A stretch of DNA of 64,000 bases from JAFDWR01 sp038216655 (GCA_038216655.1 JBBQPZ010000001.1:392722-456721), one strand, 5' to 3'. Shown: positions 43,412 to 52,429, counted from the first letter of the stretch. Made by a program: numbers and translations. Notes: generated from the letters alone by a model not told the origin.

Positions 43412-43900
43412 ATGTTGAACGAGAGTCAGGGCGGGGTCTTATTGACCACCGAAGGCTATGAAACCCTACAGCGAGAGCAGGAGCACCTGACGGTAGTCAA
43501 GCGCCCGGAAATCGCCGATCGAATCCGCGAGAGCCAACAGCACGGCGAGTTTAGCGAAGACAATAGCGAACTCGACGAGGTGAAGTTCGAGCAGGCGATG
43601 GTCGAGAACCGCATCGGCGAGCTGAAGGCGATCTTCGGGAACGCCCACGTCGTCGAGACCGACCAGATTCCCACCGATCACGTCGGTATCGGTTCACTGG
43701 TGACCGTAAGCGATGAGGATTTCGACGACAAATTCGAGATTCGAGTCGTATCGAGCATCGAAGCCGACCCGACGCGGGACTTGATCAGCAATGAGTCCCC
43801 GATGGGAACTGCCCTCATGGGCCACAGCCCTGGGGAATCATTCTCCTTCGTCGCCCCGGATGGTCCGAAGCGATATAAGGTCGTTTCGATCCGAAAATAG
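43412..43900 (+). CDS. greA: Transcription elongation factor GreA
   Basis: GreA rescues backtracked RNA polymerase by stimulating transcript cleavage. The 162-residue protein has the coiled-coil domain with LLTTEGYETLQREQEHL, RPEIADRIRESQQHGEFSEDNSE (the Asp-Asn-Ser-Glu tip) and the C-terminal FKBP-like domain with SPMGTALMGHSPGESFSF. The tip acidic residues are present. The ATG at 43412 has GAGG six bases upstream. The stop lies two bases from the end of the convergent padR gene. Confidence 0.95.
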   Translation: MLNESQGGVLLTTEGYETLQREQEHLTVVKRPEIADRIRESQQHGEFSEDNSELDEVKFEQAMVENRIGELKAIFGNAHVVETDQIPTDHVGIGSLVTVSDEDFDDKFEIRVVSSIEADPTRDLISNESPMGTALMGHSPGESFSFVAPDGPKRYKVVSIRK

Positions 43901-43902
43901 AA

Positions 43903-44496
43903 CTAGACCAGTTCTTCTTGGGGAGCCTTCGCCTCCAGGGCCGGTGCCTGGTCAGCCCGAAGGCTTGCCAACAGCTTCCTTAGCCACTCGTGCCGTGCCT
44001 GAGCCAGGTACAGCACATTGTGGTAGGCGAGGCCCCTGGCCACGCATTTCTCTTTGGGCGAGGTTTCTACTTCACGCTGGATGGTCTGCACGAACTGCTT
44101 GCTCTCGACCAGCCAACTCTTCACGACCCGGATCTGGTCGGAGGTTTTGAGACGCCCCAGGAAATACGCACGCGTCCGGATTGGATCCACCAAGTAGGCG
44201 ATCTCGCCGCGGTCGGGCGGGAAGGACAGCCAGCTCTGAAGTGCCGCCTCTCCCTTCGGCGTGAGATCGTATTCGGTGCGCTCCCGGTTCGGAACTCCGA
44301 CCTTTCGGGCCTCGGTTACGAGTTCGTCGCGCTCAAGGCGGCGTAAAACGCGGTACACCGACCCGCTCTCCGCGCTCCAGCGTCCACCGCGCATTCGATT
44401 CATCTCTTTGCGCATCGCGTAGCCCGAATTGATCTTCTCCCCCACCATGGCTAGGATCAAATATTCAAGTTCGCTATAGGGTCCGGTCGTACTCAT
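43903..44496 (-). CDS. PadR-family transcriptional regulator
   Basis: The 197-residue protein has the PadR winged-helix start (SELEYLILAMVGEKINSGYAM), the recognition and wing segment (SAESGSVYRVLRRLERDELV...RTEYDLTPKGEAAL), and a C-terminal helical Vir-like dimerisation domain (about 95-180). PadR proteins usually repress a neighbouring gene in response to small ligands. The nearest candidates are divergent secE-nusG or its own gene; the true target is not known. No efflux gene is adjacent. Confidence 0.9.
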   Translation of the reverse strand: MSTTGPYSELEYLILAMVGEKINSGYAMRKEMNRMRGGRWSAESGSVYRVLRRLERDELVTEARKVGVPNRERTEYDLTPKGEAALQSWLSFPPDRGEIAYLVDPIRTRAYFLGRLKTSDQIRVVKSWLVESKQFVQTIQREVETSPKEKCVARGLAYHNVLYLAQARHEWLRKLLASLRADQAPALEAKAPQEELV

Positions 44497-44628
44497 AAAT
44501 GCTCATTCGAACGATTCGCCCCTCCATCAGAGATAGAGTGCTTTACACTTCGATTTCGTGGCGCATCTTATCAGGTCTATCCAGAAGACGGCAAGCGCAA
44601 TCTTACGATGTTAGAAAAGTCTGCCTGT

Positions 44629-44721
44629 AACCCCGCAAGGGGAGGTAACATGAACTCATTCCCCCTTTCTGAGGCGGACCTTAACGTCAATGGCACGAGG
44701 CAACGATCAAAACAACGATGA
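44629..44721 (+). promoter_or_regulatory. GNRA hairpin and 23-codon leader frame upstream of secE
   Basis: CCCC-GCAA-GGGG (44631-44642) forms a hairpin with a GNRA tetraloop overlapping a strong ribosome site (GGGGAGG). That site precedes the ATG at 44650. The frame encodes 23 residues (MNSFPLSEADLNVNGTRQRS...) and stops at 44719-44721, out of frame and past the secE ATG at 44690. This suggests translational coupling or attenuation. Confidence 0.45.
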
Positions 44722-44953
44722 GCCGAAAGTAACCGGCTCAATCCCCATTCCCCGATCTTCTCGCGGAATGAAAGGATTCTTCGCGGACGTTCAGCGTGAG
44801 CTGAAGAAAGTGAACTGGCCCTCCCGGGCCGAGAACATGCGCCTGACCGGCGTGGTCCTTGGCGTTTGCGTCCTGATGGGCTTGGTCCTCACGGGGATGA
44901 GCCTTGTCGCTCAGACGCTTGTGGATCTGATCACCAAGGGAAAAGTGGGCTAA
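44690..44953 (+). CDS. secE: Preprotein translocase subunit SecE
   Basis: SecE is the essential small clamp of the SecYEG channel. The 87-residue protein has the family motif FFADVQRELKKVNWPSRAENM followed by a single membrane helix (LTGVVLGVCVLMGLVLTGMSLV). The N-terminal 28 residues are polar and variable, as usual. The stop overlaps the nusG start as TAATG. Confidence 0.94.
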   Translation: MARGNDQNNDEPKVTGSIPIPRSSRGMKGFFADVQRELKKVNWPSRAENMRLTGVVLGVCVLMGLVLTGMSLVAQTLVDLITKGKVG

Positions 44954-45480
44954 TGCCGAAGACTTGGTATGCCGTCCACACCATCGCCGGGCATGAAGGC
45001 AAGGTGCGCGATGTCTTGACTCGTCGTGCGCAAGTCGAGGGCCTTTGGGGTCTCGACATCTATGACATTTTGATTCCGACCGAGAAAGAGTTGCAAACCC
45101 GCAACGGTAAGCGCTACGAGGTCGACCGCAAGGTTTTCCCCGGCTATATCCTCGTTCAGATGGCGCTCACCGACGATGCCTACAAGCTCGTCAAGTCCAC
45201 CAGCGGCGTCACCGGCTTCGTCCAGAGCGGCAACAAGCCCGTTCCCCTTGAGGAGTACGAAGTTCGCCGCATCATGACGAACCTCGAAGCCAGCAAGGAA
45301 GCCCCCAAGGTCTCCTGGAACAAGGGCGACGCGATCCGCGTGGTCGAGGGTCCGTTCAGCGACTTCGCCGGCAAAATCGAAGAGGTTAGCGCCGAGAAGG
45401 AGAAGCTCAAGGTTCTCATCAACATCTTCGGACGCGATACTCCGGTCGAGCTCGACTTCAGCCAAGTCGAAAAGCTTTAA
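44953..45480 (+). CDS. nusG: Transcription termination/antitermination factor NusG
   Basis: NusG binds RNA polymerase and links it to Rho or ribosomes. The 175-residue protein has the NGN domain (KTWYAVHTIAGHEGKV, FPGYILVQM, TSGVTGFV) and the KOW domain (WNKGDAIRVVEGPFSDFAGKIEEVS). Length is normal. It is coupled to secE. Unusually, rplK-rplA do not follow: the gene is followed by a MITE-like repeat and recJ. Confidence 0.96.
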   Translation: MPKTWYAVHTIAGHEGKVRDVLTRRAQVEGLWGLDIYDILIPTEKELQTRNGKRYEVDRKVFPGYILVQMALTDDAYKLVKSTSGVTGFVQSGNKPVPLEEYEVRRIMTNLEASKEAPKVSWNKGDAIRVVEGPFSDFAGKIEEVSAEKEKLKVLINIFGRDTPVELDFSQVEKL

Positions 45481-45491
45481 AGGTTGAGTTC

Positions 45492-45609
45492 TGTCATTCC
45501 GAGCGAGCCCTAGCGACATCGAGGAATCTGACTGGATTCGCCTATTGCTATTGCTAACAATCGGCGACCACGGTCGGATCCCTCGGCACAAACATCCTTC
45601 GGGATGACA
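45492..45609. repeat. MITE-like dispersed repeat, short copy E
   Basis: The 118-base element begins TGTCATTCCGAGCGAGCCC and ends CTTCGGGATGACA. Its first 44 bases match the reverse complement of the end of copy A (6872-7060), so it lies in the opposite orientation. It fills most of the nusG-recJ gap. Confidence 0.7.
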
Positions 45610-45678
45610 ACCACATAATACGGCACACCGTCGTCCCCGCCCGAATCGTATAGTACGTGGGCGAGTTGAATTACGCCG

Positions 45679-47406
45679 ATGACCACCGACGCCCCCAATC
45701 CGATGCACCAGAGCCACTGGCAAGTGGCGGTGCGGGATCATGCCGCCGAAGCGATCCTGTGCAAGGAACTGGGCGTCTCGCGACTGGTGGCTTCCATCCT
45801 TGTCCACCGGGGAATCTCTGACCCCAAGGACGCCGAAGAGTTCCTGAACCCCGACCTTGCTCGGCTCGGCAGCCCGACCCTCTTGCCTGATTACGCGGCC
45901 GCCCGCGACGCAATCATGGGCGCGCGCGAGCGAAAGGAACTGATCTACATCCACGGCGACTACGACGTTGACGGAATTACCAGTGCGGCCATCCTCGATC
46001 GCTTCCTTCGCAAAATAGGCTGTCAGGTCAAGACCCACGTTCCGCATCGAATGAAGGAGGGCTACGGCATCCACGAGATGGCGGTCACCGCCGCCCACGA
46101 GGCCGGGGCCAAGCTCTTTCTGACCTGCGACTGCGGGATCTCCGCCTTCGAACCCGTACGCATGGCCCGCGAAGCGGGAATGGCGGTAGTTGTCACCGAC
46201 CACCACCACGTCGGCGACATCATTCCAGAAGCGGAAGCGGTCGTCAACCCCCATCGTCCAGATTCGAAGTACCCATTCTCCGAACTATGCGGAGCTGGCG
46301 TCGTATTTAGGCTGTGTGAAGGACTGAGCGACGAGTTGGGGATGCCGCGCGACAAGTATCGCGACAACTTTCTCGACCTCGCGGCGATCGGCACCGTCGC
46401 AGACGTCATGCCGTTGATAGGCGAGAACCGTATCATCACCCACTTTGGCCTCCAGCGCCTCGCTGAGGGCCGCAAGGTGGGTCTGAGGGCACTCATGCGC
46501 GAGGCGAACGTTACCGCCCCCCTACGGAGCTCCAGCATTGGATTTGGCCTTGGTCCGCGCCTCAACGCGGCGGGACGCATCGACGATGCCGCCCTCTCCC
46601 TCCAGCTCGTTCTATGCACCGACGAGAACGAGGCGAATGAGCTCGCCCAGAAGCTGGAAGTCGTCAACACCCAGCGGAAAACCGAGCAGAACCGAATCAT
46701 CGACGAAGCCGCCGATCGAATCCGGGAAACGGGGGCCGACCAGCAGAATGTGATCGTACTCGCCGATCCGGGCTGGCACCCGGGAATTGTCGGGATCGTC
46801 GCGGGTCGGTTGGTCGAACAATTCCGTCGGCCGGTGTTCGTCCTGAACGTCGACGAGAAGAACCAGACGATCAAGGGTTCTGGGCGAAGCATCCCAAAGT
46901 TTCACCTCGCCGAGGCCATCAAAGCCCATCCGGAGCTTTTCCTCTCGGGCGGCGGACACGCAATGGCGGCGGGTTGTTCTTTCGAGAAGGGCAAGTATCA
47001 GGAGGTTGTAGACACCCTCCATGCCTATGCGGGCACGATGCTCACGCCCGACGACTTCATCCCGGTCAAACGAATCGACGCGGAGCTCGACCCCACCGAG
47101 ATCACGAAGGCCGCAGTGCTGGAGATGTCAAAACTGGAGCCGTTCGGGTTCGGCAACCCGACCCCTCAATTTGTGGCCCGAGATCTCGAAGTCCTTTCCG
47201 TGCTCCCGACCAAGAACCCGATCCACTGTCGGGCGTCTTTGCGGGGCTCAGGGGTGGTCGCCCAAGCCATGGCGTTCAACATGGGCGAGCGGATGTCTTC
47301 CCTACTCGTCGGGGCGAAAATCGACGCGCTGTTCGAAGCGGTCATCGACCGTTATAACGGGTACGAGACGTTGAAGTGGCACCTGCGCGACTACGTCGAG
47401 CTTTAG
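45679..47406 (+). CDS. recJ: Single-stranded-DNA exonuclease RecJ
   Basis: RecJ degrades single-stranded DNA 5' to 3' in recombination and repair. The 575-residue protein has the DHH core motifs IYIHGDYDVDGITSAAIL, FLTCDCGISA and VVTDHHHVGD, the DHHA1 region with GSGRSIPKFHLAEAI and LSGGGHAMAAGCSF, and the C-terminal OB-like domain. Length is normal. It overlaps the convergent PDZ gene by four bases. Confidence 0.95.
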   Translation: MTTDAPNPMHQSHWQVAVRDHAAEAILCKELGVSRLVASILVHRGISDPKDAEEFLNPDLARLGSPTLLPDYAAARDAIMGARERKELIYIHGDYDVDGITSAAILDRFLRKIGCQVKTHVPHRMKEGYGIHEMAVTAAHEAGAKLFLTCDCGISAFEPVRMAREAGMAVVVTDHHHVGDIIPEAEAVVNPHRPDSKYPFSELCGAGVVFRLCEGLSDELGMPRDKYRDNFLDLAAIGTVADVMPLIGENRIITHFGLQRLAEGRKVGLRALMREANVTAPLRSSSIGFGLGPRLNAAGRIDDAALSLQLVLCTDENEANELAQKLEVVNTQRKTEQNRIIDEAADRIRETGADQQNVIVLADPGWHPGIVGIVAGRLVEQFRRPVFVLNVDEKNQTIKGSGRSIPKFHLAEAIKAHPELFLSGGGHAMAAGCSFEKGKYQEVVDTLHAYAGTMLTPDDFIPVKRIDAELDPTEITKAAVLEMSKLEPFGFGNPTPQFVARDLEVLSVLPTKNPIHCRASLRGSGVVAQAMAFNMGERMSSLLVGAKIDALFEAVIDRYNGYETLKWHLRDYVEL

Positions 47407-48452
47407 GCTTTGCCGACGACGATCGTCAGGCGGACCTGCAAGCTATTGCGCAACACCCAGACGGCCAGGGTCTGGCCGATTTCCTTCTTCAACATCGTCG
47501 AGGCGAAGCCGATCTGCGACTTGATGCGCTCCCCGTCGATGCTTTGGATGATGTCGCCGAGTTGCATCCCACCGATTGCCGCCGGGCCGTCCTTGCGAAC
47601 CTTCTCAACCAGTGCGCCACTGCCAAGCGAGTCCTTGCAGAATATCCCGATGGATGGATGCTGGACCTCATGGGTGGGCGAGCGGAATCCTTCGACCACT
47701 CGGCGCATGACGGCGAGACCGACCGTGTAGGCGGTAGTCAACTGACCAGGGCCGTAGGCTAGCTTAGGCGCAAGCGTCTGCGGCGTGGTTAGCGGGCGAA
47801 CTCCCCCACCGGCCCCCCCGTTACCCGCGGCCGCCTGCTGAATCGCGCGGAGGCCACCATTGTCGAATGCGTTTTGAGTCTGATTCTGACTCGGAGACTG
47901 AAGGGTCGCACTCACCGCACCGACCAGTTCACCCTGCTGGGTGAAGACGATTCCGCCGGCGGTTGCACCGTCCGGAGACTCGAACTTCAACTCGTTGAGC
48001 GGAAACATTCGTCGGGAGATCGTGAGGACGCCGACGCGGTCGCTGCGGACGAACTCGGCGCGGATCGGGCCGCTCGGTAACACAACGAAGAGCTGCTGAC
48101 CGTTACTCACCGACTTCTCGGAAAGATGCGCGGGACGCCCATCGCCCCAGGCCCACGGGGTTGCCTGAAGCAAAGCGAGGCCGGTGGCGGTGTCGACGGC
48201 GACGCGGGACAGCTTCACGGTGTGGCCATTGGCCACCCCCTGCATGATGTCGGTTGAGATCCCGTCGTTCTGGGCGATGAACAGGCCGCTGTCGTCAAGG
48301 AGCACCCCGACGGTCTGCGGCTTGTCGGCCGTGCCGATCACCACCGTGGAGGGCAAGATACGCGTCCACGCGGTACGTTCGCGGTTCGTGAGATCCCCTT
48401 GGGCCCACGTCGCGAGCAAGCAGATCGAGAGCTTAACCGCCGACAACAACAT
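47403..48452 (-). CDS. HtrA-like PDZ protein lacking the catalytic triad
   Basis: The 349-residue protein has a signal peptide (LLSAVKLSICLLATWAQ), a chymotrypsin-like domain (about 25-185) and a C-terminal PDZ domain (about 255-345; GALVEKVRKDGPAAIGGMQLGDIIQSIDGERI). The protease part keeps the fold (VGVLLDDSGLFIAQND, GLALLQATP, GGIVFTQQGELVGA), but the His position reads IAQND and the usual GNSGG is GATAGG, so it should be inactive. Its start overlaps the anti-sigma gene by 20 bases, suggesting an envelope sensor for that sigma factor. Confidence 0.75.
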   Translation of the reverse strand: MLLSAVKLSICLLATWAQGDLTNRERTAWTRILPSTVVIGTADKPQTVGVLLDDSGLFIAQNDGISTDIMQGVANGHTVKLSRVAVDTATGLALLQATPWAWGDGRPAHLSEKSVSNGQQLFVVLPSGPIRAEFVRSDRVGVLTISRRMFPLNELKFESPDGATAGGIVFTQQGELVGAVSATLQSPSQNQTQNAFDNGGLRAIQQAAAGNGGAGGGVRPLTTPQTLAPKLAYGPGQLTTAYTVGLAVMRRVVEGFRSPTHEVQHPSIGIFCKDSLGSGALVEKVRKDGPAAIGGMQLGDIIQSIDGERIKSQIGFASTMLKKEIGQTLAVWVLRNSLQVRLTIVVGKA

Positions 48453-49227
48453 TTCGAGCGCTATCTACCTCCGTCGCGCGGGAAGCACCGGTGCTCCCAT
48501 CCTTTTCGTTGCCGATCAGAACGATAGGGCTGGCCGGAGGCGTCGCCGCAGCGGGCGATGCCATCGTAGCCGTATCGGCACCAGATGTCGAAGGGGCAGG
48601 CTTGATCACGGATTCCATCACATTGCCCGTTCCCGTGCCACTGAAGGCGAACAGACCATTGAGCGAACGCTCATTGCGAGCCTGATGGCGCGAACGCAGA
48701 CCATTGCGATTTGGGTGCGTGACGATCGCCACGGTCTGTGCCGGCACTGACGGCGACATAAAGGACGCACTCGACGTCCCTACACCCGCAGTCTCAATCA
48801 TCTTGGATGAATTCATGGCAACCGGCCCAGATGGCGGGACTTCGATCGTCGGATACGTGAACGGATTCGCTTCGCGATGCGACGCGATCTTAGGATCAGT
48901 CCCTGCATGCGGACGGTACACGAAGACGAGCACCGCGAGCCCAGCGGCCATCACGGGCATCCACGACCATCCGAAACTGCGGGCAGCGGGCTTAGCTTCG
49001 TGGGTCAATCCACGAGCAAGGATCGCCTCTCGAAGGCGCTCCTTGGAAAGCTGATCGGAAGGGACCTCGGCCAGGTCGCGAAGACCCGTGCGCATCTGCC
49101 GATACTGGGCAAGCGCGAGGGCGGCCTCCGGGTCCTGCAATGCTTCTCGCTCGAGTGCCGCCGCCTCTTGGGGCGACATGTCCTCGAACGCGAGCCTTAG
49201 CAGGTTGTCTTCAAACTTGCGGTTCAT
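48433..49227 (-). CDS. Membrane-spanning anti-sigma factor
   Basis: The 264-residue protein has a cytoplasmic helical domain (FEDNLLRLAFEDMSPQEAAAL, MRTGLRDLAEVPSDQLSKERLREAI), one membrane helix (WMPVMAAGLAVLVFVY) and a Ser/Thr/Pro-rich extracytoplasmic region. It has no HxxxCxxC zinc motif. The ATG overlaps the sigma factor stop as ATGA and has GAGGAAAAG before it. Position and topology indicate that it holds the upstream ECF sigma factor at the membrane. The assignment rests on context more than on sequence. Confidence 0.8.
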   Translation of the reverse strand: MNRKFEDNLLRLAFEDMSPQEAAALEREALQDPEAALALAQYRQMRTGLRDLAEVPSDQLSKERLREAILARGLTHEAKPAARSFGWSWMPVMAAGLAVLVFVYRPHAGTDPKIASHREANPFTYPTIEVPPSGPVAMNSSKMIETAGVGTSSASFMSPSVPAQTVAIVTHPNRNGLRSRHQARNERSLNGLFAFSGTGTGNVMESVIKPAPSTSGADTATMASPAAATPPASPIVLIGNEKDGSTGASRATEVDSARNVVVGG

Positions 49228-49799
49228 TTCTTTTCCTCGCCCAACAGGGGCGCGATTCGGTCTCTCAAGGCTCTCCGCGCACGTAGCACTCTTAGTTTGG
49301 CACCGCCTACGGTGCAACCCAGCATCTGCGCGATATCTGTATATTCTCTTTCCTCAATATCTCTCAATACAATCACAGATCGGTGGTGCACGGGAAGTGC
49401 GGTCAGTGCCTTTCTTAGGGCTTCCTTACGCCGATCTGCTTCCAAATTCTGCACCGGATCATCAAAGCCGCCCATTGTCATCCAATCGAGCGCTCCCGCC
49501 GCTTCTTGCTGCTCCAACGCCTGTCGGCGATGAAACATCCGCGCCTGGTCCGTACACAGATTCGTCACGATTCGCAGCAGCCAGGTGGTGAACTTGGCCT
49601 CGTCGCGATACTTGTCGAGGTTCTGATACGCACGCACAAACGCCTCTTGCACTATATCTTCGGCATCATCGCGCCGCGGCGTCATCTGGTAAGCAAAGCG
49701 ATACACGAGAGTGCGATGACGCTCGAACAGCATCTCAAACGCTCCGAAGTCGCCATCGCGGGCGCGCTTTACAAGCGAGATATCGCTGTCCAACTCCAT
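49224..49799 (-). CDS. ECF RNA polymerase sigma factor (RpoE-like)
   Basis: The 191-residue protein has sigma region 2 (RDGDFGAFEMLFERHRTLVYRFAYQMT, DAEDIVQEAFVRAYQNLDKYR, FTTWLLRIVTNLCTDQAR) and region 4 (ALTALPVHHRSVIVLRDIEEREYTDIAQMLGC...GAKLRVLRARRAL). It should direct transcription of an envelope or stress regulon, controlled by the anti-sigma factor encoded directly downstream. A start 17 codons upstream is possible, but homology begins at MELDSDISL. Confidence 0.95.
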   Translation of the reverse strand: MELDSDISLVKRARDGDFGAFEMLFERHRTLVYRFAYQMTPRRDDAEDIVQEAFVRAYQNLDKYRDEAKFTTWLLRIVTNLCTDQARMFHRRQALEQQEAAGALDWMTMGGFDDPVQNLEADRRKEALRKALTALPVHHRSVIVLRDIEEREYTDIAQMLGCTVGGAKLRVLRARRALRDRIAPLLGEEKK

Positions 49800-49941
49800 G
49801 CGTGTATCTTTCCGAGCGCATCGAGTCCAAAGGGTGGAGTGCAAAGCCATGGTTCTCTACTGTCGAATCATGGTTATTGACGCCTGGACGCGTGCTTCGT
49901 TTCGCTCACTGTACTTGACGGACTAGGTCCTTCGTTAGACT

Positions 49942-50409
49942 CTAGACGTCGACAACAAGGGTAACCGGTCCATCATTGACGATCGATACGCTCATATGAG
50001 CGCCAAACTGCCCGGTTTGAACACCAATTTTCAGGATTCTCAGTTCCTGAACGAATCGATCGAAAAGCGCTTGGCCTAGGTCGAAAGGCGCAGACTCCGT
50101 GAAACTCGGACGGCGACTCTTGGCCGCGTCGCCGTAGACGGTGAAGTTCGAGACCGCGAGCACGTCGAACTCGAACGCATAGGGCGAGCCCTCCTCGGCG
50201 GGAAAGTCCTTGATCGCCAGGTTCATCTTCCCCTCCGCGTCATTGAAGATTCGAAGATGCGCGACCTTGTCCGCAAGCTTGATCGCCTGGGCATCGGTGT
50301 CTTCCTTGTGCACTCCCACCAAGAGCATCAAACCCTGCCCGCAACGCCCGACCTCTCGGCCGTCCACACTCACCGTCGCCGCCATGACCCGCTGAACGAT
50401 GGCCCGCAT
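49942..50409 (-). CDS. dtd: D-aminoacyl-tRNA deacylase
   Basis: Dtd removes D-amino acids (and glycine from tRNA-Ala) from tRNAs. The 155-residue protein has RAIVQRVMAATVSVDG at the N-terminus, the active-site loop SNFTVYGD (usually SQFTL.GD) and the C-terminal NDGPVTLVVDV, which holds the Gly-cisPro motif. The ATG overlaps the stop of the dsbD-like gene as TAATG. Confidence 0.95.
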   Translation of the reverse strand: MRAIVQRVMAATVSVDGREVGRCGQGLMLLVGVHKEDTDAQAIKLADKVAHLRIFNDAEGKMNLAIKDFPAEEGSPYAFEFDVLAVSNFTVYGDAAKSRRPSFTESAPFDLGQALFDRFVQELRILKIGVQTGQFGAHMSVSIVNDGPVTLVVDV

Positions 50410-52358
50410 TATCGCCAAGCCGTGATCTTGCTCTTGAGCCCCGCGTCGAGCGCACTTTCAAACTGCTCCGCATTGCTGATCGGCGGCTGCTGCTGGTGAA
50501 TCTTGATGACCTTCCCGTCGCTTCCCACCATCACGTAGAGCGGAAGGGTGGAGACCTTCCCGAGCTCGTCCTGAAGTTTGGCGTTCTTCTGATCGGACGG
50601 GGTCTCCCGGTCGGTGTAGAGCTTCACCAGCACGAACTGCTTCATCCGGTCCGCGATCTTAGGCAGCGGGAAGATATTATCCTCCATGTAACGGCAATTG
50701 GTGCAGGAGACGCCCGTGAAGTCGATGAAGACGTTCTTCCCTTCTGCTTTCGCCTTGGCGAGCGCAGCGTCGTAGTCGGATTCCCACGAGAACGGACCAA
50801 CGCCTTTGAGATCCTGACCTGGATAAGGGTTCGGCGGCAGGAAGGCGCTGAAATCGCCGAGCGGCTTACCCTGGATCCCCTGCAAACAGACCACGGCTGC
50901 ATAGAGCATGGCCACGCCGACGAGGCGACGGAGCCACCCGATCTTGCCGCCACCCTCCTCGTGCCCGAGCTTCACGCCTCCAAGCAAGTAAAGCGCGCTG
51001 ATCACGGCGATCGTCGTCCAGAGAGCGAGGAACACCTCGCGGGTGAGAATCCCCAACTGCCACATCAAGTCGGCATTGGACAGGAATTTCAGCGCGGCGG
51101 CGATCTCCAGGAAGCCCATAAAGGCCTTCACCGTCGCCAGCCAAGAGCCAGACTTAGGCAGCTTGGCAAGAAACTGCGGAAACAGAGCAAGCAGGAAGAA
51201 CGGCAGGGCGAACGCAAGGCTAAACCCGAGCATGCCGACCGTCGGATACAGATAACTTCCCTTCGCCGCTCCCGCGAGGAGCGTCCCGACGAACGGCACC
51301 GTACAGGTGAAAGTGGTCAGGCTGAACGTCAAGCCCATCAAGAGCGGCCCGCCGATCCCGCCAGTGGAGCGGGACTTGGTGCCGAGCTTGTTGACCAGGG
51401 CGGGCGGAAGCCCGATCTCGAACAGCCCAAACAAACTCAGGGCGAGAACGATGAACAGGGCGGCCAGGCCGAGGTTCACATAGGGGTTTGCGGCGAGGCG
51501 GTTGATTCCTGTCGCGCCGAAAATCGCAGTCATTGCCAACCCCAGTCCGGTGAACGTTCCGATGATGCCGAGACAGTAAGCGACCGCGCCCTTGTAGCTG
51601 GTCTTGCCGTTCTCCGCGCCTTTACCCTTCGTGAAAAAGCTCACGGTAATCGGAATCATCGGGAATACGCATGGCGTCACGAGCGCGAAGAGACCGGTAG
51701 TAAAGGCAAAGACGAAGAAGCCGAAGAGGCCACCGTCCACCGCGTCCTTGTACTTCTTGGCAAATTCGTCCGTATTCCCAGCAACGTCCGCGCCAGGCCT
51801 TGCCGGAGACGCTTTCGGCGTCGCCTCAGGTGTGACAGGGTCATCAACCACCGCCGCAGCCTTAAGGTGATCCGGCCGAGCCGCACCTGGCGTTACCTTA
51901 AATTCGACCGCGTAGCTCTCCGTCGCAGGACGCATGCAAGTAACCGCGTTGCAAGCTTGGAACTTGACATCGATGGAACCCTTCTGGGCGTCCTTCGCGT
52001 CGGCTTTCAGCTTGACCGGAACGCGGAAGGTCGCGGTCTCCTCGAAGATCGCCGTGTTCGCCATGAAGTTCTCGTCGTACTTGACGATCGGCTTGCCTTG
52101 GCTCGGACTGCCTGCAGCCACCCAGGGGCCGGTCCCCACCTTGAAAGAGGTAGGCGTCGCGTCCGCGGTGTTCTTCAGCGCGTAAAGGTGCCAACCCTTC
52201 TCCAGCGTCGCGTTGAACACCACGTAGCCAACTTCGCCCGCGCGGACATCAGCGGGTTCGAACGTGACCGTCCAATGAACTGGCTTGTGAGTCTGTGCCG
52301 TAGCCAGGCTGACCACGAATGCGGTGAGCAGGAGTAACCAGAACTTCAATTTCGCCAT
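50409..52358 (-). CDS. dsbD: Thiol:disulfide interchange protein DsbD
   Basis: DsbD carries electrons from cytoplasmic thioredoxin across the inner membrane. The 649-residue protein has a signal peptide (WLLLLTAFVVSLATA), an N-terminal alpha domain (about 25-140) with Cys in KFQACNAVTCMRP, a membrane beta domain with Cys in LVTPCVFPMIP and TTFTCTVPFVG, and a C-terminal thioredoxin domain with FTGVSCTNCRYME. All three Cys pairs are present. Together with the VKOR-DsbA fusion at 27892, the organism has both an oxidising and a reducing path for envelope thiols. Confidence 0.93.
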   Translation of the reverse strand: MAKLKFWLLLLTAFVVSLATAQTHKPVHWTVTFEPADVRAGEVGYVVFNATLEKGWHLYALKNTADATPTSFKVGTGPWVAAGSPSQGKPIVKYDENFMANTAIFEETATFRVPVKLKADAKDAQKGSIDVKFQACNAVTCMRPATESYAVEFKVTPGAARPDHLKAAAVVDDPVTPEATPKASPARPGADVAGNTDEFAKKYKDAVDGGLFGFFVFAFTTGLFALVTPCVFPMIPITVSFFTKGKGAENGKTSYKGAVAYCLGIIGTFTGLGLAMTAIFGATGINRLAANPYVNLGLAALFIVLALSLFGLFEIGLPPALVNKLGTKSRSTGGIGGPLLMGLTFSLTTFTCTVPFVGTLLAGAAKGSYLYPTVGMLGFSLAFALPFFLLALFPQFLAKLPKSGSWLATVKAFMGFLEIAAALKFLSNADLMWQLGILTREVFLALWTTIAVISALYLLGGVKLGHEEGGGKIGWLRRLVGVAMLYAAVVCLQGIQGKPLGDFSAFLPPNPYPGQDLKGVGPFSWESDYDAALAKAKAEGKNVFIDFTGVSCTNCRYMEDNIFPLPKIADRMKQFVLVKLYTDRETPSDQKNAKLQDELGKVSTLPLYVMVGSDGKVIKIHQQQPPISNAEQFESALDAGLKSKITAWR

Positions 52359-52429
52359 ATTTTCGCGCCCAGACATCCTAAGTGTACGATTCCCGATGAA
52401 GTTCCATTTTGACGGAAATGTCGAGGCAA

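Noticed and set aside
44950..46254. A 434-codon minus-strand open frame across nusG and recJ
   Set aside because: Both genes on the plus strand have strong motifs, and the minus translation has no recognisable domain.
50496..52337. A 613-codon plus-strand open frame over dsbD
   Set aside because: It is the antisense of a complete DsbD and is Arg/Glu-rich, as expected for shadow frames in this composition.
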